Source: Vandiemenella viatica | Taxonomy: Eukaryota; Arthropoda; Insecta; Orthoptera; Morabidae | Length of the DNA: 64,000 bases | Assembly: GCA_031002005.1 (NCBI GenBank) | Contig: CM061921.1 | Location: 141,455,283 to 141,519,282, forward strand | Reading direction: 5' to 3' | Shown: one piece after another, positions 43,734 through 55,411 of the stretch | Layout: the number at the start of each line of letters is the position of its first letter | Numbering within the stretch: the stretch's first letter is position 1 | Made by a program: the position numbers and the translations under genes | Notes under the pieces: generated by a model | Told to the model about the DNA's origin: nothing | Databases searched by the model: none | Seen by the model: the letters and a program-made list of their open reading frames with translations, nothing else

Positions 43734-43900
43734 AGATGCGTTAAAAAAAAAAATCAAAGACACAATCGCACGATTCTAAGGCACAAAACTACCTTAGCCA
43801 GAAACCAGTTGCCGACTGCGTCCAGTCCACAACTAAAACACTCACAACATTGTCTCAACTCATAACCTTCACGCTCACATTGTTTGGTTGCATTTTGTAC
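43734..43900 (-). promoter_or_regulatory. ADCK1 5' leader and proximal upstream region
   Basis: The 170 bases upstream of the first ATG on the minus strand are taken to hold the 5' untranslated leader and the start of the promoter. A run of T lies just before the ATG. I see no TATA box or clear initiator, so the transcription start is not placed. The assignment rests on position only. Confidence 0.35.
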
Positions 43901-44600
43901 ACTACAGAGTACAGAGAAAGTAAAAGTCAAAGAAGTTCATCACTGATAAACAACCTTCGTGTTACGAATTACAATGAAGATATAATTTTATTGAGAGTAA
44001 TGCGTAAATATATAAAGTAGAAAGCGTGTGTAGTGCTGATGTGGTAAGGGCAGAACCTAAATTGTATCCAATCATAAGCTCAATGGATTGTTTTAAGATT
44101 TTACAATTTTTGGAGAGTGAGCAAAATTTGTTTAACATAATTTCTCCTGTAAATTTTTGTAATTTAACAATATAAAATAGTAAAACGTACAAAAATTTAG
44201 TAAGCAAACTGTGTAACAATTAAATGGGTCTATTGAAGAACGCGATTCCGCTACAACAACATTAAATAATGTCGTTGTAATACTGCTGTAGTCAGTCGCA
44301 AGACGTATTTTTTTACCAAGCAGTAACTCCGTTGTAATACAGCTTGGACCACTATTTTCAACCAGAAATTAGGTTGTAATACAGCCTGTACCAGCATGAA
44401 ACCGTTAAATGTACATCGGAAATAATTTCTAGCCGAGTCTTGCGTTTGACCGCTGCAGTACTATGATGCTAACGCCTGGTGGAATCGCGATCTCCAGTAA
44501 TCCCATTAAAAGTTAAGAATTTTATTTATTATTAATTGTGACAGAGTTCATTACTAGGTGACAATTCGCTACATACGATTCACGTACAGTTTTACCTTAA
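43901..44600. other. Intergenic sequence upstream of ADCK1, nothing recognised
   Basis: Contains three imperfect copies of TTGTAATAC.GC (about 44274-44395), which is the only local pattern I noticed. Confidence 0.4.
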
Positions 44601-44619
44601 AATTCTTCACTATCTGAGG

Positions 44620-45720
44620 TATATTGTCTATTACTTCCTTAGGTACCTTCAAATGGAAACTTCCCTAATGCCTGAAATCAAGTAGTAATTTATTATTATG
44701 TTTCTCTCTTCCCTTTTAAATTTCGTTTCTGAAACTTCCACCAATGTTTATCTAGGACTCTTCGCCAGTAAATGTCTTGTACATTCCTAAGACTCTCTTA
44801 GTTGCCCTCTATCCTGCAATGACTGCCAGTCCAAATCTTCTATCATTTCAGATACTGAGCGCATTCTTTGAGACAAATCTAGCTATCCTTGCACCACCAA
44901 TAACTCCAGTATTTGATAGCCTTAATTTGGGTACCATATTATCCAACAATACTCTAACCAGGTCTTGCCCAAAGTTTTTATCCCATCTTTGTAGTTCTCT
45001 AGTAAATACTCTCCAACAGATGCAATTCTCTGAAACCTTTCCCTAAAAGCTCCCTAATGTGCCCTCTCGAGTTTAGTTTACTGACACCGAGCATGGTGAG
45101 TGACCAACCCATAACCCGTATTCATTTCCGTCTTCCTAAATACTGCATTATCCACTAAGATCGTTTGATTCCTACCTCTTAATAATTCCTTCACCCAGAC
45201 TTAACCATATTTACAACCATTCTACCGTTAACTTTATTAAATGTCTTAAACAGATCTAATGCCACACTACCACCTTGACATCCCTTGTCTAATGTGAGAG
45301 ATAAGACTCTCCCGGCGTATATTTGATATAATGTCTTTCGATAATATTATCCGGCGGAGAACCCGCGAAGACTTTATATCCCTTGTCTATTTCATCTGAA
45401 ATATCTTGTACGCAACCTAAAAACCGAGATTCCCCTGAAAAACTTCTTCCAAATACATGCTGCTGACTTACAGACTACTTCCTTTCCTCACAGATTTTCC
45501 TAATGTCACTGGCTATACCACTCCAGCAACTAACTTGCCCACCGCTGAATGGGTCTATATTTCTCAACCCTATTTGCCGCCTTTCCACCCTTATGAATTA
45601 GTACTACTGAGGCAAGTATCCAATCCTCTGATTTAAACTAAATAATACTTCCAGGTATGGTACAATATATTTACCACCTATCTTGAACTCATGTGTGGTG
45701 ATATTATCTACACTAGGCGC
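44620..45720 (-). pseudogene. Decayed non-LTR retrotransposon reverse transcriptase
   Basis: Reading downward: VDNITTHEFKIGGKYIVPYL, ICEERK, VQDISDEIDKG near 45400, VWVKELLRGRNQ, VPKLRLSNTGVIGGARIARF, GLAVIAG, GMYKTFTGEES, LLLDFRH, and VPKEVIDNIPQIVKNFK at the end. This order fits the RT and C-terminal part of the same group as the 53.9-kb copy. It is full of stops and is interrupted near 45310-45375 by a PLE-like terminal fragment. Confidence 0.65.
45310..45376 (-). mobile_element. PLE-type terminal fragment
   Basis: Minus strand GTCTTCGCGGGTTCTCCGCC then CGCCGGGAGAGTCTTATCTC, the same terminal signature as the PLE ends at 27.6, 32.8 and 33.6 kb (GTCTTC.CGGGT, CGCCGGGAAAGTCT). Inserted in an older RT relic. 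Confidence 0.55.
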
Positions 45721-45724
45721 TTTT

Positions 45725-47540
45725 TAACCGACTTCAAAAAAAGGAGGAGGTTCTCAATTCGTCTGTATTTTATATATATATATATGTTCAGGGATATCTT
45801 CGCCAATTTTGAACCGATTTAAATGATTTTTTTTAGTGGATGGTGTATACCTCCAAAGTGGTCCCATATGAATTTCATTGAGAAACCACCCCTTCTACCC
45901 ATTTACACCACTTAATTTTTATACAAACCCACATTTTTTATCCGATTTTTATGGAACTTTGGACATGTATAGTCAAAAATAAAGAGGAAAAAAAACTGCC
46001 AACTTTTGGTTTGAAAAAACTTAACCCCTTCCCCCCTATCCATCCTTTAATGTTTGTCAATGTTCTTTATACAAAGCTACAGCCCACATCATTTAACTGA
46101 TCTCCATTAAAGTTGGCAATTGCATGTAATTTTTCATGGAGAAGGTTTCTGAACAAAAAATAAATTAAAAAAACCACCCCATCTCCCCCTTTATACCCCT
46201 TAGCCAAAGCTCAAACCCTCTCCCTCCTTCTATCCCTTTAATTTTTGTCAATGTTCTTTATAAAAAGCTACAGTCGAAGCCGTTTGACCGATTACCATGA
46301 AAGTTGGCGCTTATATGTATTTTTTCACGAAGAAGGTTTCTGACTTAAAAATCCAAAAACTATCCCCTCTGCCCATTAAACCGCTTCATTTTTATACAAA
46401 CACACAGTTTTTATCCGGTTTAGATAGAACTTAGCACACTTTTACTATAAAACAAAGAGAAAAATAATGTTAACTTCTGGTTTGCAAAAACTGAACCACT
46501 ATCCCCGTTTCCACCCACTTGATTTTTGCCAACTTTCTTTCTAAAATACTGCAGTCGACACCATTTGACCAATCTTTATGAAAGTTGACTCATATATGAT
46601 TTTTTTTATGGAGAACATTTCTGATCAAGAAATCCAAAAACTACACTAGCTCCCTTTTCACACCCCTTAATTTTTGTACAAACCTATATTTTAATCCAAA
46701 TTCGGTGGAACTTCGCATGGTTATACTTTAAAATAAAGAGAAAAAGAAAAATACTGTCCACATTGCTTTCACAAAAATGGAAACCCAATCCTCCTTTCTA
46801 CCTCTTTAATTACTGTCAATATTCTTTATATGAAACTACTGTTTCTATCTGATTTTGAAGGAAGTATGCGCATGTATACTTCAAAACAAATAGAAAACTA
46901 CTGTATACATTTCGTTTAGAGAAGCCAAAACCCTCTCCCCCTTTTCATCCTCTTAATCTACACAAAGCTACAGTTTCTAGCTGATTCTGAAGGAAATTTG
47001 CACACGTATACTTTAAAATATACAGAACAATTGTGTTTAAATTTGGTTGCAGAATCCCAACCCCTCTTCCCTTCTACGCCCACCTCTCCTAATTTACAAT
47101 GTTCTTTATAGATACCCACAGTTTTTTATCAGATTTCGATGGAATACTGCACATGTATACTTAAAAATAAAGAGAAACTTTGTTTCTACATTCTGTTTAC
47201 AAAACCCAACCGCTCATTCCCTTACCCCATATATTTTTTTTGTAAATGTTCTTTACATAAAGCTACAGTTTTTATCTGGTTTCGGTGGAACTTTGCACAT
47301 GTATACTTTAAAACATAGAGAAAAATACTGTCCACACTAGCTTTACAAAAACCAAACTACTCTTCGTATCCACACCCCTTAATTGTTATTTATACACACC
47401 TACAGTTTTTATCTGATAGCAATAGAAATTTACACACGTATACTTTAAATCAATCAGAAAACGCAGTCTACATTTAGTATACAAAAGCCGAATCCCTCTT
47501 CCCCTTTATCCCCCACCACTTTTAATTTCCAATGTTGTTT
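45725..47540. repeat. Degenerate tandem array, unit roughly 130-160 bp with longer variants
   Basis: The phrase series TTTTATC.GATTT, GGAACTTTGCACATGTATAC, TTTAAAA.AAAGAGAAAAA, CAAAAACC.AACC.CTC, CCCTTAATTTTTGTCAATG and TTCTTTATA recurs about ten times. Early units also contain an extra segment (ATGAAAGTTGG). It starts with ACCGACTTCAAAAAAAGGAG near 45727, a common dispersed insect repeat. Open frames within (for example 47047-47340) are by-products. Confidence 0.8.
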
Positions 47541-47559
47541 ACAAAAATCCAAAGTTTTA

Positions 47560-49250
47560 AATCCCGTCAAAATCAATTATGCTATTTTTAAGTCTTGGCA
47601 GAATAATCATAAAATAAATTTGTCCCAATTTCTCAACATGTACCTCAGATTTCAAAATGAAGTGGGACGCTCCTTTACTTGGGTTTTAATTGGCATTACT
47701 TATTATCACCATTAGTTTGATTATGTTTTGATGAGTAGGGAGATTTAACAATATATTTACGTAAATTAAGCAAATCATAAATTGACATTTATTGACAATT
47801 GACGTGTAAACTACTTCAATAAACAATCAAAATTAGTTTGCAACCAAACACCAACGCCCTACATTACTGGGGTAGAGTCATTACATCACAAAAATGATCT
47901 AGAAGACACAAAATATTTCTGGAGTAACAAATTTTTAAATGACTGAAAAAAATTCAGTAGTAACAGATGTATTTTAGAGACACGATTCTACTGTTAGCGT
48001 ATCATTTTGCTAATCCATGGGCGCCAGTTACTCCAGACACACACAAAAAAATTACTCATCCAAAATTTTACTAAAACAAGTGCACACGAGTCTGACGTCA
48101 GGGTCTATGGTTCGGTAGAACATGAGTACCTCATAAGACAAATTTCTTTGCCCAGGGTGTTGCAGGGCAATGAAAGTATAGCGCATACACTAAGGAACAT
48201 ACGAACTGCAGTATTGTCTTTACCGTTTCTAGAGGTCGCAGCAGGTCACTCCCATCACTTGAAGGTACATGGCTAGTATCGTCCGCCTACACATACCAGC
48301 TGTATAACCCAAAACTGACAAGTACAACAAATAACTTTAATTATGCGTTGCTGTTGCTCATGGCACATGAAGTTTGGAATCCAGTGAGTCTCGATGTGCA
48401 GCCGCGAATAATCTTTTCTCTTGGCGGTGACTTGCAGGTAAACTCGGTTCCGTCCGTCAGGAAATGCCCTCCGTCTCCAGGAGCCAAGCAGAAAACGCTC
48501 TTCTACCCCCCCCCTTCCTGGAGAAGTCCCGACATGTGAACGAACATTTCTAAATGTTAGCAACTTTTCACATAAAACTTTACGCTATTGGAGGAACTCA
48601 AAGCAGCTGTAACACACATCACTCCCTCCAGAACACCTCTTGTTTCTTATTGGGCAGAACATTTGCGACGTCACGTAATGCAGTCATCTCTGTCTGTTTA
48701 TAATTCTCTCTCGCACAAACATTATTTTAGGCGAGTGACAGTGACATATAGAAAGCAGACTCGCGTTAGGGCGGCCAGCTGTACTGTTGTAGGCGGTCTG
48801 TTCGGCTTCTTTGCCGAACAAACGCCACCCCGGGTGTAACCCGCGGCGCCGGGCGATATCTTAAAAGGCCTTCGGACAAACAACCCACATTTTTCCCTGT
48901 CAGTCCCCTACAATGTTTTGAGAAACGTGATCTTGGTCTCACAAGTGGCTTTCTCACAGATGCTGTAAATTGCGTATTACAATATGTAGAATACGAAATC
49001 CATCATACTACATATGTTTCTCCTCGCCCATTTAAAATTAAATTTTAACTTACAAAATTTCATTTTTCGACTTGGAATTTCATGCCCAGCTGAAATACTT
49101 TCAGTTAATAGCTTTAACAGATGTTATGATTAGGTCGAAACACAGCCTGGACCAAAACGTAAACTGACATTCCTTAACACAGTATCCAATTCACCCCGTT
49201 CTGGAAGTTGTTGGGGTATATAAAGACAGATATATTTTTTTAAAGCAAAC
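47560..49250. other. Intergenic sequence with a GC-richer patch, no gene recognised
   Basis: 48360-48900 is richer in GC and holds short open frames on both strands (48273-48563 minus, 48588-48839 plus). I found no known protein motif. An LTR or a promoter fragment is possible. Confidence 0.35.
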
Positions 49251-49285
49251 GCTTTAACCACTGAGCTACCAGGAAGTTCTCAAAA
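49245..49285 (-). repeat. tRNA-like A-box fragment
   Basis: Minus strand CCTGGTAGCTCAGTGGTTAA then AGCGTTTGCTTT, like the 5' half of a tRNA or tRNA-derived SINE. There is no 3' half, so it is not a functional tRNA gene. Confidence 0.5.
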
Positions 49286-49319
49286 TGAGAACTGCTGCGG
49301 CATATTTAAAATACAAAAC

Positions 49320-50110
49320 AAACTATAATACCACTAAAAATTTAAAAATAAAACAATTGTTTAAAAAACATAAAAACTGCCTTCAAAAAAAGCACGCTAA
49401 AAACTTTAAAATAACTTTATACCTTGCTTAGAAAAAAGTAAATCTAAATGGACAATATTTTACATTACTATTATTGAAATTTTTACATTAATTAGTTCTT
49501 TTTGGAGTCGGTGCCAGCCAAAGCAATTAAACAAAAAGATAAAAACGATAATGTATAACAATAATACATAAACATCATGTTACTACTTACATACAATTAA
49601 TGTTAGAAAAATGTTTCAACAAAACTGAATCATACATATGATACGCCGATAATATACTAACTGTAAATCGTTTACTGCTTGATGCAGCCTACCAACTGAC
49701 ACTGTAGCCCCTGAGATATGCCTGGACCACCAACAAGGTGGAGCCACAGATTGAAATACTGTCTAATTTGTTTCCCTAAACTGTTTCCCGCAATAACACT
49801 ATCTGTCTCACTACATGCTGTAAAATATTCGGAATTTTTGTTCCTACTCCCCGTTTCGCCTCGAACACCAAATAAAGTTCAGTAATTCGATATTCGCGAT
49901 GTGACAGTTGGCACCGACTCCAAAAATAACTAATTAATGTAAAAATTTCAGAAACAGTAATGTAAAATATTGTCCACTTAGATTTACTTTCTTCTAAGCT
50001 AGGCATCAAATTATTTTTATTTTTTATTTTTTTTATGGCGGTTTTATGTTTTTAAAACAATTATTTTTTTAAACCAATTTAGCTATTTTGTCCTGTTTCT
50101 AATTTCCAAG
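49320..50110. mobile_element. Inverted-repeat element, arms about 200 bp
   Basis: Inner arms 49420-49520 and 49900-49995 are about 90% identical in inverse (shared TGGACAATATTTTACATTAC and TTGGAGTCGGTGCCA). Weaker inverted similarity continues outward to about 49340 and 50100 (ACAATTGTTTAAAAAACATA). The 380-bp centre shows no coding sequence. Confidence 0.75.
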
Positions 50111-50432
50111 TACATTTTATATTACCTGCACCTTGTTTAATTTATTGCGCTCCTTTTTCCTAAACTTTTCATTCTTCTCATATCTTACAGCAGTATGCAG
50201 GTTCTGTTGGGCTCCTCAGACTGGCCGTCCAGTGGACGCGTATTCGCGCTAAAAATGCTCGCGCGAGTACGCCTGTATACGGGCGAACAGATCGCTCCAA
50301 TCCAAACACAGGGAACATTACTTGACTCCATCCATTGTGGGCGCTTGAGTCGCGCGATCATACGCGAGGGCGATGAGATCCGAAACTGTTGGATAGGCGC
50401 ATTGCAAAACTACTCTTCTTCTTCTTCTCGTG

Positions 50433-51154
50433 CAGCGCTGCCATTTCTACGGATTTATCCGTAGATCTACGGATTTTTATGAAAAGTTAGGATTTTTTGT
50501 TTTGTTAAAATATCTACGGATTTTTGATACTTTTATCATTTGTCGATATTTCCTCATCTTTGTGTTTTGTTAAACTTTGAGTGTATAGTGTTAATGCATT
50601 ACAGAATTGTCAATAAGTGTGAATCGTTTCCTTGCAACCGCTCGTGTGAACCAACGATTGAAATAAAACTCATATTTTGCTTGGTTGCAGATTTTATAGA
50701 TCTTAAAAGACTGTAATACAAAACTACCGACGCAATCTTTATACACGGCGACATGCTCGCTGCCGCTGGCACGGCTTTCAAAGAAGTAGCTTCCGAGAAT
50801 TAAAGGAGTCGCAGTTTTTAACATTTCCTATTACAAAAGATATGATAAATTTAATGTTAACAAAAAAAATGTATGGTCGCTAAAAAAGAGAGAGAGAGAG
50901 AGTAGGTCAGCAGCAGCGGTGATAAAAGTGACGATGTATAAAACGTGTTAAGGGATATTTCTTAATTTCAATGTGGAATATTATTTTTGAAATTTTAAAG
51001 ACCTGGAAATAAAAAGTATTCTTAATTTTGACTCTCTCTTCGATATTTATTGTTTTAGTCTTTCTGTTAGCGAGTCTCCGGATTTTTGTACCCAATCTAC
51101 GGAAATTTTAGCGGCCATCTACGGATATTCAAAGCCAGGTGTCTGGCAGCACTG
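50433..51154. mobile_element. hAT-type non-autonomous element, 722 bp, exact 8-bp duplication
   Basis: Flanked by TTCTCGTG (50425-50432, 51155-51162). Ends CAGCGCTGCCA and complement of CAGTGCTGCCA. Near both ends the decamer CTACGGATTT or close variants recur, in the manner of subterminal transposase-binding repeats. The minus open frames at 50591-50824 are not recognisable. Confidence 0.9.
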
Positions 51155-51302
51155 TTCTCGTGTCGATGACAGCATCAAATATGAGGCAGTTTTTCCGCCA
51201 ATGCGCTGGCTTTATCAGTAACTGATTGTGGGTCAAATTGGGATACATTCATTCTGATTTATGGACAAGACAACAGATGTATACCATGGTTTCTCTCTCG
51301 CC

Positions 51303-51506
51303 CAAGGCCGCATTTAAGCATATGCTACATAGGCTGTACCCTAGGGGGCCCGCACCATAAAGGGGGTCCCGCACCAAAAAGAGGGGGTCCGCACAACAGC
51401 CCTGGATCCTCCGCCTGAGAGCCGGAGGCAGCCAGGGCCACTGCCGACAGTGGGGCCAGCACCACATGTATAGCCTAGGGGCCCACAGAGCCTAAATGCG
51501 GCCCTG
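51303..51506. mobile_element. hAT-type MITE, 204 bp, exact 8-bp duplication
   Basis: Flanked by CTCTCGCC (51295-51302, 51507-51514). Ends CAAGGCCGCATTTA and complement of CAGGGCCGCATTTA. GC-rich with GGGGGTCC.GCACC repeats. Only 140 bp from the previous hAT element. Confidence 0.9.
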
Positions 51507-51729
51507 CTCTCGCCACACAAACATGTGGTATCTGGCTGATCTCCCAGGTATTCCCATGAGGCAAGGGTATCTTTGGAACGACCAACTCGAAGTCTGTTTA
51601 GTGACTTCCATATGGGTCATGGTTGTTCAAACCCAGGTACCGACTCTCTTTTGGCTTGATCCACTCGATATCATGTTGCACTCTCTTCTCCCTAGCCAAT
51701 ATTCTTTCATTGCTTGGTGCTCTATTTAG

Positions 51730-53480
51730 TGAATTTGAAGTCGGCAGGAAGCTAGATCGGGACTTTAGTCTCGATGACGCTGGTGTATAGCCATGTAGAG
51801 GGTGTCGGATGTCTTCGTCTTGCCATTGTAGTGGCGGCAACTTCCCGGCGTATGTCTCCAGAGGCGATGCCAGCTAGTATCTCCACTTTGCTCACAGGCG
51901 ATGGGCTGAGGCAACCTATGAAAAGCCGGCATGTTCTGTGGAGCGCAACGTCTATTGTCTTAGAATGACTTGATTTTTGCCAGCCAGGATTTGAATACTC
52001 TGCTGCGGAGTAGCATAATGCTAAGGCAGAGGTGCGGATAACGCTTGGGTTTGCTCCCCAATTAGATCCGGTCAACTTGCTTAAGATGTTGTTGCGTGAT
52101 GATACTTTCATCTTGACGTTGCGACAGTGGCTTTTAAAAGTGAGACCTCGGTCAAGAGTTACGCAGAGGGACTTTGGGTATATACTGTGCAGCAGAGTCG
52201 ATCCATTCCAGGTCACAATCAGCTTTCGCTTGGCACATTTATTGCGCACGTGAAACGCGCGGACATCGTTTTTTGGGGGGTTTTGGTTTGAGGTCATTCT
52301 GCTTGTAGTAAGTTCCCTCGACGACTTCAAAAGTCACATGTTGAGCAGCTAGGACAAGATCATCAGCGTAGATAAAGGACTTGCAATCGCTGTCTAGGAG
52401 CTTGTCGTTGGTGTTGATGTTAAATAAAGCTGGGGCAAGAACGCTGCCATGAGGAAGTCCATTTTTCGGTTTGCGTGGATGGCTTTTTGAATTCTGAAAG
52501 CTGACGAAGAATTGCCTATTGCTGAGAAGTTCGCAGACTATTTTTGTGAAACCGAAATCCCGCGTCATGTTGTATACTTTAGGTAGAAGTTTTGTAATGC
52601 TGATCGTGTTATAGGCTGCCGTCAGGTCAACAATGACTACTCCAGTAACTAAACCCTTTTCGAATCCATCTTCAATATATTGTGTTAGATGTAGGACTTG
52701 GTCTGAACATGAGCGGGCTGTTCTGAATCCAGCTTGTTGAGGTATCCGTGTGTCTTCAGTAACAGGTGAGAGACGTTTTAGAAGTATCCTCTCAAAAAGT
52801 TTATAGACGTGGCCGAGGAGTGATATCGGGCGACAGCTATTGGCATCGTCTGGATATTTACCAGGTTTTGAGTAGTGCTACAACCTGAGTTATCCTCCAG
52901 AGCTTTGGAATCTTGCTACTGTATAAACATCCATTGAACATCTCGAAAAGCCATTGTACTCCTCTCTCTCCCAACTGCTTGATCTGCTCAACGTGTATGC
53001 GGTCAACACCTATAGATTTTCCGTTTTGGAGGGCTTTAATACAGGTTGTTATTTCTTCGGAAGAGAAAGGGGTAACTGATGGTGGAGATTTCACTGGTGT
53101 GTCATGGACGATCTTGGTTCCTGTGGTCCGGTTGTTGCTTCTGCTGGCTGGTTTACTATTAAAAAGTAGCAGGTGGGCAATATTATCAGGAGTTATGTTG
53201 TATAACTGCGTAGTTTGACGAGGGTCATGTGTAAGGTTTTTAAGAATTGTCCAGGCTTTTTTGCTATTTTACATCATATCAGTGTTACTGATTAGGTCAG
53301 TCCACGTTTTTCTTCTGTATGTTCCAATTGTTTGTATCAGCAATGCATCGCATTCTCTGGTTGCTTCAGAGAATGGGTCTTCCTCAAACAGATGACAGTA
53401 TTGAGCGCACAAGTCGGCTTCACTGGACTGTAGATCGTTCTGCAGCCTCGCGGGATACTGCTTAGCATATTGCATAATAT
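51730..53480 (-). pseudogene. Non-LTR retrotransposon reverse transcriptase relic (RTE/Jockey-like)
   Basis: Collinear minus-strand blocks: SSEADLCAQYCHLF near 53440, VTPFSSEEITTCIKALQNGK and SIGVDRIHVEQIKQLG (53075-52960), DLTAAYNTISITKLLPKVYN near 52600, NGLPHGSVLAPALFNINTND and FIYADDLVLAAQ (RT catalytic YADD, near 52365), AFHVRNKCAKRKLIVTWNGS, SLCVTLDRGLTFKSHC, NWGANPSVIRTSALALCYSA and AGIASGDIRREVA (ending about 51840). Several frameshifts. The N-terminal nuclease is missing. Confidence 0.85.
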
Positions 53481-53929
53481 TACGAACAAAACGTCGTCAA
53501 TTTATAAAGATTATTTACGGCGTAGTTCATTTCACCTGGATTATATAAGGTCACTAATTTAGTCGAATTAAGCTGGAAATTGTTTCAGCCGCCCTTTCGA
53601 ATTACTTTATTTGTGTCCTATTTTCGAGCAATTATTTTTCTCTTAACATAAAACTATTTTTAAGTGTACCAGTATATTTTCAACATAAAGTCAAATAGAT
53701 AATGCGTTATAAGATTAAAATGAATTAAAAAGACATTTCCTTAGGTGCAGATCATCTGACTAGCATCCTTAATTTCTTTGTTTTATATATATTGGAACAA
53801 TTTTAAAAAGCAGAAAAATTAGGAACACATAATTTCTGTTTTGAATTGATAAAATTAAAGTATCAGCTTTGATAACATGTGACCTAATGCAGTTATATAC
53901 ATATATTTGATATGCAACCACATCAGAAA

Positions 53930-55215
53930 TATGTGTGAGGAATGTAAGTAGTTTTCAAGCAGGCAACATGGGTTCACTCAAGGATATTCATGCGAATCTC
54001 AGTTGGTGGGATATATGCAAGATATTTCAGATGAAATGGACAAGGGAGGCCAAATTGATAGTGTAGCACTCACTAGATCGGTCAAAGGCGTTTGACAGAG
54101 TGAGCCATAAAATGGTAGTAAATAAGATAAAAACTATTGGAGTGGATGAGAAAGTGATTTGTTGGGTAGAAGAATTTTTAAAAGGTAGAAAACAGAAAGT
54201 TAGGGTAGGAAATGTAGTATCAAAAGAAGTGGAAGTAAAAATGGGAGTGCCGCAGGGTAGTGTATTGGGACCATTGCTATTCATTATTCTGATGAATAAT
54301 TGTGTTTATTGTTTACTATCTGAAATTAGATTGTTTGCAGATGACATAATGCTATATAAAAGAATCAAAACAATAGAGGATTGTAAACAGTTGCAGGGTG
54401 ATCTGGACAGGATATCTAGTTTGGTTGGTAAACATGGGATGAAGATAAATGCAAAGAAGTCAGCTTATTAGATACACAAATAAAAAACAAAGGGTTAATT
54501 ATGAATATAAGGTGGGGAACGAATTTCTTGCTGAAGACTTGAAATGTAAATATCCTGGCATTACATTTGATAACAAGCTTAACTGGGCAGGACACATTGG
54601 ACAGTTGGTGGGAAAAGGTTTCAAAATTCTGCACTTGTTGGAGAGAGTGATGAGGGGATGCACGAGAGAAGTTAGGGAGTTGGGTTACAAAACCTTGGTC
54701 AGACCATTGCTCGAATGTGGTAGTGTAGTATGGGACCCTCATTTTACTTATCAAATACAGGAGTTGGAGAGGGTGCAAAAAAGGGCTGCTAGATTTGTTT
54801 CTGGAAATTATCGCAGAATGCAATCAGTGACGGATATGATAAAGGAGCTGAAATGGGACTCATTGCGACACAGGAGGAGGATGAGGAGGGTCATGGGAGT
54901 GTACAGGGCGTATACTGGCGATGAGGCATGGAAAGATATTGGAGTAGGTATGAAAAGTAGTGCATGGAAGGGAAAAGATGACCGTGACCACAAGCTGGCA
55001 TTCGATTTCAGGCACAAGGGTGTGGGAAGATTCTCCTTTTTAGGTACGGGTGTCAGGGATTGGAATGAGTTACCAAGAGAAATGATGAATAATTTACCGA
55101 AAACGTTGAAAGAATTTAAAGATAAAATTTGTGAAGGGGAAATGTAGGTGGGTGCAGGATAGGGGGAAGGTGGGGGTGTAGGTAAATTGCCACCGGAGCC
55201 TGTGCTCCATTGCAA
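53930..55215 (+). pseudogene. Non-LTR retrotransposon, 5'-truncated, RT and C-terminus, recent
   Basis: Starts in QHGFTQGYSCESQLVGYMQD, then a frameshift near 54080, MSHKMVVNKIKTIGVDEKVI, MGVPQGSVLGPLLFIILMNN and LFADDIMLYKRIK (RT catalytic FADD, about 54335). A second frameshift near 54462 leads into a 232-codon frame (54449-55147) with LVRPLLECGSVVWDPH, ERVQKRAARFV and FSFLGTGVRDWNELPREMMN. The end is (ATTAA)n at 55217-55240, a tail typical of CR1/Jockey-type elements. Only about two frameshifts, so it is the youngest RT in the window. Confidence 0.88.
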
Positions 55216-55411
55216 TTAAATTAAATTAAATTATTTTTCTCAATGTAATTAAAATTTCTATTATTTATATTTTAAAAAAAGAAATTCGTGTTATTATTTT
55301 ACGTTGGTCTTTTCTAAGTAGACCGTGTCGCCAATGATAGGATGTGAGAATGGAAATTTTGCGAATCTAGATCCTAAACAAAGAAATTTTTTAATTAAAA
55401 ATTAAATGAAT

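Noticed and set aside
47047..47340. 97-codon open frame
   Set aside because: Lies in the degenerate tandem array and repeats with its unit.
49245..49285. tRNA gene
   Set aside because: Only a 5'-half-like segment; no anticodon arm and B box in order.
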